Shown: piece after piece, positions 56,881 to 64,000 of the stretch
Numbering within the stretch: position 1 is the stretch's first letter
Layout of the letters: each line of letters starts with the position of its first letter
Notes under the pieces: model-generated
The model's input: the letters and a program-made list of their open reading frames with translations, nothing else
Told to the model about the DNA's origin: nothing
The model's database searches: none
Position numbers and translations under genes: made by a program
Source: Talinum fruticosum
Taxonomy: Eukaryota; Streptophyta; Magnoliopsida; Caryophyllales; Talinaceae
Assembly: GCA_021018815.1 (NCBI GenBank)
Contig: JAITYX010000025.1
Span: 3,816,501 to 3,880,500 of the forward strand
Direction: 5' to 3'
Length of the DNA: 64,000 nucleotides

Positions 56881-57990
56881 TTTGTTGGTTGAATTGCTTG
56901 ATCTTCGTAAGCTTGCTCTAAGTGATCTTCTTCATTGACTTGCTCATTCCGAGTGACCTCTAGAGTTGTCTCATTCCGAGCTTCCTCGTTCGAGTGGTCT
57001 CCTTCCGAGTCTTTATAGACTCATCTTCGTCATCATCCTTTCGAGCTTCAGCTCCGAGTATGAAGATTCACTTGGTTTTCCCTGTTCAAGCTCATCAAAC
57101 ACTACGTGGATACTTTCTTCCACTTTGTTAGTTCTCTTGTTGAATATACGATAAGCTTTGCTATGAGAAGAATAACCTAGAAAAATACCTTCGTCTCGAC
57201 CGAGCATCAAACTTGGTCGATGATCCTTACCGTTGTTGTGGACAAAACACTTACATCCGAAAGATCTGAAATAGGAAATATTTGGCTTCCTTCCTTTGTA
57301 GAGCTCATAAGGTGTTTTCTTCAGTAATGGGTCCGATGAGGCATCGATTGAGAGTGTAGTTGGCTATGTTTACCGCTCTCGCCTGTAAATAGTAAGGCAA
57401 GTTGTGTTCAATCATCATCGTCCTTGCTATTTCTTCAAGGGTTCTGTTCTTTCTCTCAACTACTCCATTCTCGCTGAGGAGTTCTGGGTGCTGAGAAGTT
57501 GTGAGAAATTCCGTTCTTGTCACAAAACTCGAGAATTCTCGAGTAGTCGAACTCCCTTCCATGGTCGGCTCGAATCTTTTGAATCCGAGTCCGAGACTCA
57601 ACTTGAATCTTTCTACAGAGCTTGCTGAACTCCTTAAAGGCCTCATTCTTATGCTTCAGAAAACACACCCAGGTAAATCTTGAAAAATCATCAATAATAA
57701 CAAGTATGTAAGATTTACCTCCGAGACTCTTCACGAGGATTTCACCACATAAGTCCATGTGTAGTAATTCAAGCACGTTGGATGTGGAAACTGTCTTCAG
57801 AGATTTGAATGAAGATCTCGACTTGTTTCCTTTGGTGCATGCTCCACATACTTTATCCTTCTCAAACGCACGCTTAGGTAATCCTCTAACCAGACCAAGA
57901 GATGCAAGCTTTTTGATAGTATGCATGCTAATATGACCTAATCTACGATGCCAAATCCAAGAATCATCTTGAAGATATGCTTTTAAACAT
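56881..57990 (-). pseudogene. Sirevirus B integrase
   Basis: 57456-57926 is one frame with the end of the pre-integrase zinc-binding domain (CGACTKGNKSRS) and the catalytic core: first Asp in LLHMDLCGEI, second Asp in KIRADHGREF. 57305-57646 holds the third catalytic residue in ENGVVERKNRTLEEIARTMM, in a shifted frame. 57013-57210 is the C-terminal YSSHSKAYRIFNKRTNKVEESIHVVFDE motif. The step between the two core pieces lies at 57466-57472, a CAG-rich place. The full protein would insert cDNA into chromosomes. Confidence 0.92.
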
Positions 57991-57999
57991 GATATGTTC

Positions 58000-58700
58000 T
58001 GACTTGGGTCGAGAGAGGAATGATGTAGGTATTACCCGATCTCTTACCCGAGAGCTTTACCTCTTTGGTGGTCTCATCTCGTGATGTAGCACTTGGATTG
58101 AGTGAATTTTACCTCTTGACCTTTGTCGCAAAGTCGGGAGATGCTAAGTAAGTTGTACTTAAGTCCTTTGACAAGGTAGACTCGGGCTCACCAGATTGTT
58201 TCCATTACCAATCTTACCAATGCCCATTATCTTGCCCTTGCTGTCATCACCAAAGGTCACCTTTCCTCCTTTATATGACTCCAGCTCGTAAAAGAGTCCT
58301 TGGTCACCCGACATGTGTCGAGAACATCCGCCGTCCAGGTACCGGTGTCCTTTTGATCTTTTCCGAGTGACCCGCAAAACAGAGAAAATCTAACCCTTCT
58401 CACTTCCTCTAACGAACCCAAGTAACATTCCTTATCGTGGTCCTTTCTCGAGGAAGAAGGTGCTTCGGAACCCGGATTTGAATGACTTTGGGTTTAGTCT
58501 CGATTCCGAGTCTCCTTCTTTTCGGAGGACCGAGTCCGTGTCTCTTTCCTTTTAAAAACCTTTCCTTTTGAAACAGAGGAAAATGGTTTCCTTTTGTAAA
58601 TAGGTCTGGGTTTAGTCCTCCTTTCATTTTTATGAATGGGACCATGCTCACCTTTTTGAACTTAACAGCTTCTGAATCCTTTTGAACAATTCTTAGTAAG
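58000..58700 (-). pseudogene. Sirevirus B protease and linker
   Basis: 58159-58377 contains the protease, with HRYLDGGCSRHMSGD, followed by the FGDDSKGKIMGIGKIGNGNNLV segment. The catalytic Asp-Ser-Gly reads Asp-Gly-Gly at 58327-58335; the truncated copy at 1442-1450 has Asp-Ser-Gly. 58409-58651 is the basic linker with KGRRRLG-like composition. The change at the active site may be a sequencing artefact (see findings). Confidence 0.82.
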
Positions 58701-58944
58701 AATTAGATTCTTCCTCTTTGTTGAAACCAAGACCTTCTTTTCGAAATGAGACACATTGTGATCCTAAGAGCATATCAAGGTTCTTCTCGTCCTTGAGAAA
58801 ACTTTAAAACCAGATCTTGAGACTCAATGAGCTTCGTTTCGCTTGCTCATTTTCTTTCTCGAGTAACTCGGACTCGGCCTCATTAGTTTGAGCACTTGTC
58901 TTGAGTTCTCTCGAGTGTGAGTCTCAGCTTTTCCAATTCATTTT

Positions 58945-60214
58945 TTAAAAAGGTGCTCTCAGTAGTGATTGACTCCAGTTGTTCCTTGAAATGAGAAGAA
59001 TCGAATTGGACTTTTCTTCCAAAGTAAAGATGTATGTAGCTAAATCAACTTTGGAAAATTTGAGAAAGTAATTTATTACCTCTTGAGGATCGGTTTCCTC
59101 ATTATCTCGAGTTCGTGTTCGAGTCCGACTCTTTTCGGCTTCCGAGTCGCTGATTGCCATTAGACACTTTGAGTCATCCGATTCTTCGTCGTCTTCGGAT
59201 GAGTCCTCGTCACTCCAAGTTGCCATCATGGCCTTTTTCTTCTTCCCTGTCCCTTCTTCGTTTTGGACAGTCCTTGACTATGTGGTCTTTGCCGCCACAT
59301 TCAAAACATCCAAGCATTCTTAGACAAAGATAACTTTGAAGGTGAAGAAAACTTACCTTTTCTCGTCTCTCTTGTCCTTTTGTAGAATTCTTCTTTTGGC
59401 CTTTTGTCCCATCTTTTGTGCTTCATCATTCTCTTGAAGCCTCTTGCAATGAGTGCCATGGGATCATCTTCCGAGTCGGAGGAGCTTGGACTTGCTTCTT
59501 TGGATTCTCGAGGCTTTAAGCGCGATGTTCCTTTTGGAAGTACCCTCAGCATCTTCTTCTTCCGTATGTATCTCATGGGTCGAAGCTTTCCGATGAGCTC
59601 GTCCGGCTTCAAGAGTGAGAGGTTCCGAGCCTCTTCTATGGCAGTAACCTTAGGACCCCATCGTTTCTTGGGTAGGCTTCGAGAATTTTCCGGCACATTT
59701 CTTCATGGGAGATTTTCTTTCCCGGAGATTTGAGATTGTTGGTGATCTCAGTGAAGCGTATGAACATCCGAGTAATGTTCTCTTCTGGCTCCATTTTAAA
59801 AAGCTCATATTTGTGAAGATACTCGGCCGATCTTCGCTTGTCTCACCTCGGCTTGTACCTTCGTAGGTGTTGACCAGAGTGTCCCACACCTCTTTAGCAG
59901 AGTCACGAGCAGAGACTCGATTATATTCTTCCGAGCTTATGGCGCACATGAGGATGTTCATGGCTTTGAAGTTCTTTCGAACTTCTCTCGCTTCGCCGGC
60001 GTGAACTCAGCCTTTGTCTTTGGAAGGATTCTGAATTCATCTGTCTTCGTTGGAATGTAGTTTCCTTGTTGTATGATTTCCCATACTTCTTCATCGTGAT
60101 CCATAAGGAAACATTCCATAAGCTTCTTCCAATGGCCAAAATTTGAACCTTTGAATTTTGGTGGCCTCGTTGGAAGATCTACCTTCGTCGAACTCTCCGG
60201 TGTTCTCGAGCCAT
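58945..60214 (-). pseudogene. Sirevirus B gag
   Basis: The start is the ATG at 60214; Sirevirus A has the equivalent ATG at 41731. Frames in order: 59921-60139, 59650-59961 (MNILMCAISSEEYNRVSARDSAKEVWDTLVNTYEG, UBN2-type), 59301-59696 (basic region to zinc knuckle) and 58945-59229 (acidic and coiled linker, DPQEVINYFLKFSKVDLA). Minus-strand 59255-59310 reads an intact CCHC knuckle (CFECGGKDHIVKDC). The frame is lost at the second codon, where the sequence reads CTCGAG (60205-60210), and again several times after. Confidence 0.88.
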
Positions 60215-60255
60215 CCGATCTTTAAACCTTTGGACTGTTAGATCCTTTCTGAAAG

Positions 60256-60273
60256 GCTAGGCTCGATACCAAT
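60256..60273 (-). promoter_or_regulatory. Primer-binding site of Sirevirus B
   Basis: The minus strand reads TTGGTATCGAGCCTAGCC directly after the LTR. This is the initiator-tRNA-Met site (usual core TGGTATCAGAGC) with CAGAG replaced by CGAG. Confidence 0.82.
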
Positions 60274-61802
60274 TGAAGGTTTGCTCGGGGAGAGTCTCGA
60301 GTCACCCTAGAGGGGGTGAATAGGGTGATGAAAAATCTTTACGAAAGCACACACCTTTTGACAGAGAAGAGTCAAAGACAGATTCCGAGTCTAAGCAAGG
60401 GGTCGAAAATATTGGACTCGTAATGTAATGAATCAAAGTAAACACGTTCAGCAGGTCATGTCCGAGTCTAGAATGAACTCGTAAATAGAACACGGAGAAT
60501 TTACGTGGAAACCCTCCCGGGGCAGAAAACCACGGCCCGTGTCAATCCAGACACGAAGTCAAATCCACTATTTTGAGTCCACAAAATACCGTGAACTTGA
60601 TGTAACCCGAGTTGCTCCCTTAGACAACTCTATACAAGTTTTCCTAGACTCGAAATTCCCTTATCTCGATCTAGTACTTCCTAGCTGAGATAACCCTTAT
60701 AGCTAGGGACAACTAAGCTGAGTTAACCCTTACAGCTTAGTCAAGGGACCTTACAAAGAATGTAAGAAGTGTTTGTAATCGAGTACAAGACCTTACAACT
60801 CGTAAAGTAATGAATTACGAGTAGGAGTTGTAAGTTGAAGATTGAAAGTAAATACAATAACTTTGATCAAGTTGGTGTATTGACAATATGTTCCGCTCTT
60901 CTTCAAGTCTTGTGAGGTGGCTTCCTTTTATAGATGACCAGGCAGAGTAGCCGTTATCTTCATCTCGCCGACCGAGAGTCCTCTCGTGACCGTTGTGGAA
61001 GGCTTTCGAGTCCCTCGAAAGTATCCGTTGAAATATGGACGTTGGACAACGGTTTAACTCTCTTGGAAGTCCCAAAACCATCGGTTGTGTCTTGAAAATG
61101 AGGTGGAAACCACCGTTAGGCTTGGCGTTCCAGCTTTTCCGGATATGGAAGCGCATGCCTTCGACACAATCTTCCGGGACTAGAGCAAGTGTAGGTGAAA
61201 AGCCATCTCTGCTGGTGATTTGATGTTCTGAAGCCGGCTACTTTTGTAGTTTGAAAAGATATCCTCGATTGAATAACCTACAAAAGTAAAACACCTTTGG
61301 TTCTCAAAGTATAAGATACTTTGGTCCAAGGTTAGACACGAGATAATAATATAATCATGATAATTAACCAACAGATTATCTCGAGTCGAAAAGAAATGGA
61401 TTTTTCTGAGTCTAATATCCATGATACTCGGAATTCCATAAGACTTAGTCTGAAGCAAAGAATCAAGTTCCATAACGAATATCGAGTGGGAAATACTTGA
61501 TGTAGACTAAGCCTGGAAAGAACTACGAATGTCTGTCTTTGCAAATAATAGAGTAAATAATCACAAGTCAGATTCTGAGTGAGAGTGGACTCGGAATAAA
61601 GAACAAGTTTTCGAGTCGCTAACCGAAAAGCGATTAAAGAGATATGTGAAGGCCGAATCGCATAGAAAAGATACTATTTAACTCAAGTAAGTTTCGAGAC
61701 ACGGAGAATGCCTTGGAATCAAAACTCTATATGACTCGACATCGTTATACCCGATTCCCTTTGCATGACTCGGAAAGATATAGAGCGATGTCCGAGTCTT
61801 CA
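60274..61802 (-). repeat. 5' LTR of Sirevirus B
   Basis: It runs from TGAAGGTTTGCTC to GAGTCTTCA, 1529 bp, and aligns end to end with 51035-52562. Most mismatches lie at CAG/CTG sites. Confidence 0.95.
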
Positions 61803-63276
61803 ACAATTAAGGCACGAAACCCTAGGATTGTCCAGGTGGCAGGCACCCACCAACCGGGTTCTATCCGGTTTTATCACCTTCCTATCTCGGTTCAATCTCT
61901 TAGGAATTGGCCCGGTTTATTTTTAACTATTTGGATAGCTAAATGGAGGCAAACCTTAGGTCATTTGTGACCTAGGTGCTCTCCTATAAATAGAGAGCCT
62001 TAGCTCTCATTCCCATACGACTTATTTCCTTAGCGCTATGCTATCGAACTAAGCTAGAGACGGTTTCTTCTAAACGTTATTCTCCCAAAATCAATCTCAA
62101 ACATTTATCTTTTCTACTCATCGCCGTTGAATCTGTGCAAAGAGCTAAAGAATATTCAATTATTCGAATCTCTCGGGCACTTGTTCAACTAATCATTATG
62201 ATATCCTACATGCATATTTCACAAAAACAAGCTCTTTTCTTTTGCTTGTTGTCATTACATCGAGAGAGCTAGTGTGGAGATCCGGATCAGCAAGGTGGGA
62301 CAACCCGAGGGCAATTATTCAGCCTTCGAACGGTTTCTTTATTTTCATGCTTTTTATCACTTTCTGTATTGTGGTTTAAGACATGTAATCGCTATTTTAA
62401 TTTCCTCCTCAAACGATGTAATTCTTCAATTTCTCGCTTTTCTTTTCTTTATCGTTTTCTTTACCGCTTTCTTTATTTCTTTCTTTATTATGTTTGGTTG
62501 CTTTTAATTTTTGCTTAGCATGTTGTCGTTTGCTTGTTTGTTTTACATTATTCTAATCCACTACTCGAATTAGTAATGGTCGTCTTCGGACGGGTGGAAC
62601 GGAAGGGTTTTCCCTATGTTTCGTACCCTCGCCCTCAAATCCGATTCTTGGTTCGAAGAGCGATGGAGTCATTTTAGCCTCTTTTAGTCTTAGTGTTTTC
62701 ATACTAAGATTGGAAGAGCAAAATTTGTTTTTGTTATTTTTCTTTCCTAAAAACCGACTAGCGACTCCTTCATTTTATGTTTTATTCTATTCAAATCTAC
62801 GCCCTGGTTGCTTTCGATTTACAAGATAAAAAAATTAAGGTTCCGGATCTACCAACCTTGGCAGAGGTCGAGGCCGGCCAGCACCCGCCATCGCCGGGAA
62901 CCGAGTTGCGGCTCGTACCTAGTGGTTGTGAGGCGAGGCTTCGGTCCGGATTGGGGTTTCAGCACCAATCCGGCCCTAAAGCCTCACAGGAGGACCAAAA
63001 CACTAATTTATATTTATTCTTTAATTAGAAAATAAGATCCCAGGAATTCTGAAAATAGTTACTAAAATAAAATAATTAATAAAACTGCCATTCAAATTTT
63101 GACTAATTAAATTTATAATACTCGAAACATCTTAATAAAAGGTTCATCCCTAATTTCTAAAAATGCATCTTCAAAAGCCTAAATCATTTTCTATCTTTCA
63201 AAAACCCTAATGCCAAAAGGCAATTGTGGGGAAGGTCGACACGGTCCTGGTGTGGGCCCGAGGCCGTGGTTCCTAC
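61803..63276 (+). repeat. Tat-type LTR, right piece (left piece 50656-51034)
   Basis: It continues the LTR after the Sirevirus B insertion. TATAAATA lies at 61985-61992 and the family's conserved block (GGACGGGTGGAACGGAAGGG) at about 62588. It ends just before the PBS at 63280. Open frames inside it (62274-62507, 62777-63028) are T-rich LTR sequence and I do not regard them as genes. Confidence 0.85.
61985..61992 (+). promoter_or_regulatory. TATA box of the Tat-type LTR
   Basis: TATAAATAGAGAGC matches the sister LTR at 19035. Confidence 0.7.
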
Positions 63277-63279
63277 GAG

Positions 63280-63297
63280 TGGTGACTCCGCTAGGGA
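63280..63297 (+). promoter_or_regulatory. Primer-binding site, Tat type
   Basis: TGGTGACTCCGCTAGGGA follows the LTR end. It is close to the site used by Tat/Ogre/Retand elements. Confidence 0.82.
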
Positions 63298-64000
63298 AAA
63301 ACTTTTTATTAAGAAGGTGAAACTTGAAAATTTGAGTAGTGTGTTTTAATGATGTGCTTGCATTAGGCATCCTACATTTGGCAACCTTTGAACTAGTTTA
63401 AACATTGTTTTGGACCCTAGGAAAACTTTATTTTTACCCCTTGTTTACCCTTTCCGGAGAGAGGCTCCCACTAGTTGCTTTAGGCGAGCCCAACTAGGCC
63501 TGATTGCCCGAGGAAACGGTACATCCTCCCTCGTAGCACGCACTCTTGGGCTAAACCTTTTGGTTCACCGAGAGACACCGAGAATTCTGGTTGGTATCCT
63601 TATCCGTGCAACCCATGGGGACCAAATTCTCGGACTACGTGTCACCATGTATCCAAACTCTTGAACTCTTTGACCATATAACTTTTTGGACTTTTAGGTG
63701 GTCCCTCGGACTTCATGTGCATGCTTGAATGAGTGTGTGTATTTTAGATTTAATCTTTTATTTGTGAACCTTTAGGAATAGGTGAGGAGTGCTGATTAGA
63801 CCCTTGCATGGGTGAAAATAAAACACTTCAATGAATTTCGTATAGTTAGTCCAATATGTACATTTAGCCAAAAGTCAAAATTCTTTCTCCTATTAGGTTT
63901 GGTCCATTGTTTACACTTCCGTGTCATTCCAAAATTCTCGTTTTAGTAGCCTAAGTAGTTGCTATTTGTGAAAGGGACTTATCGAAAGTCCCCTTCTCTT
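63298..64000 (+). other. Leader region of the Tat-type element (runs off window)
   Basis: It shares its first 60 bp with the leader at 46559. A plus-strand frame of 84 codons (63410-63664) is not recognised and is probably incidental. No gag is reached. Confidence 0.5.

Larger units (their letters stand above)
51035..61802 (-). mobile_element. Sirevirus B, full-length young Ty1/copia with third ORF
   Basis: This 10.8-kb element on the minus strand has LTRs at 51035-52562 and 60274-61802 that are nearly identical, apart from a special class of mismatches (see findings). Target duplication: ATAAT (51030-51034) against ACAAT (61803-61807), one change. Order on the minus strand: PBS, gag, protease, integrase, RT, RNase H, third ORF, polypurine tract (plus-strand ATCTCCCCTTTT at 52563). 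It is inserted inside a Tat-type LTR and is the youngest complete insertion in the window. Confidence 0.96.
50656..64000 (+). mobile_element. Tat-type Ty3/gypsy element, 5' end (interrupted, continues right)
   Basis: The plus-strand LTR is in two pieces, 50656-51034 and 61803-63276, split by Sirevirus B. A PBS (63280-63297) and leader follow, and the element runs off the window. The LTR aligns well with the solo LTR at 18371-21840: GTTGGCCCGACGATGAAA (50704), TATAAATAGAGAGC (61985), GGTCGTCTTCGGACGGGTGG (62578), AAAGGTTCATCCC (63138). No gag is reached with confidence before 64000. Confidence 0.82.

Noticed and set aside
1..64000. Host protein-coding genes, tRNA or rRNA genes, CRISPR arrays
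   Set aside because: No reading outside transposon relics gave a recognisable protein, no cloverleaf-like A/B box pairs were seen, and evenly spaced short repeats were absent apart from transposon repeats.

Overview
This window is plant nuclear DNA, probably from a eudicot with a repeat-rich genome (low confidence on the clade). It holds plant-specific transposable-element lineages: Sirevirus-type Ty1/copia with an extra ORF after pol, Tat/Retand-like and Athila-like Ty3/gypsy, a CACTA transposon and AT-rich TIR elements. I found no convincing host gene, tRNA, rRNA or CRISPR array in 64 kb. All recognisable coding sequence is transposon-derived and broken by stops or frameshifts.

Layout. 1-2333: minus-strand Sirevirus remnant with about 4 kb of pol deleted. 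2334-9597: minus-strand CACTA transposon, split by an Athila-like solo LTR (4512-6653, target-site duplication GAAAG). 9798-17312: minus-strand Athila-like element with LTRs and gag but no pol; a 0.67-kb TIR element sits in its left LTR. 17313-about 29990: minus-strand Tat/Retand-like element (gag, protease, RT, two RNase H domains, integrase, and a relic ORF on the opposite strand downstream of pol). Its integrase is split by a plus-strand Tat-type solo LTR (18371-21840), itself split by a Sirevirus solo LTR (20143-21614, AAATA). 30465-31948: AT-rich nested TIR elements.

32264-43176: Sirevirus A (minus, TSD TAATG), complete in layout but decayed. 44865-50655: 5' half of a plus-strand Tat element (LTR, PBS, gag), hit by a Sirevirus solo LTR (48858-50461). 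50656-64000: a second plus-strand Tat element whose LTR is interrupted by Sirevirus B (51035-61802, minus), the youngest element, with nearly identical LTRs.

Two observations stand out. First, Sireviruses A and B carry a third ORF (similar to the 'putative plant transposon protein' domain, with a hydrophobic C-terminus). It is preceded by its own TATAAATA box and a pyrimidine-rich leader, which suggests separate transcription. Second, mismatches between paired LTRs, and many coding breaks in Sirevirus B, fall at CAG/CTG trinucleotides that became CG-containing strings. I infer systematic base-calling error at CHG-methylated cytosines; if so, Sirevirus B may be far less broken than it looks.
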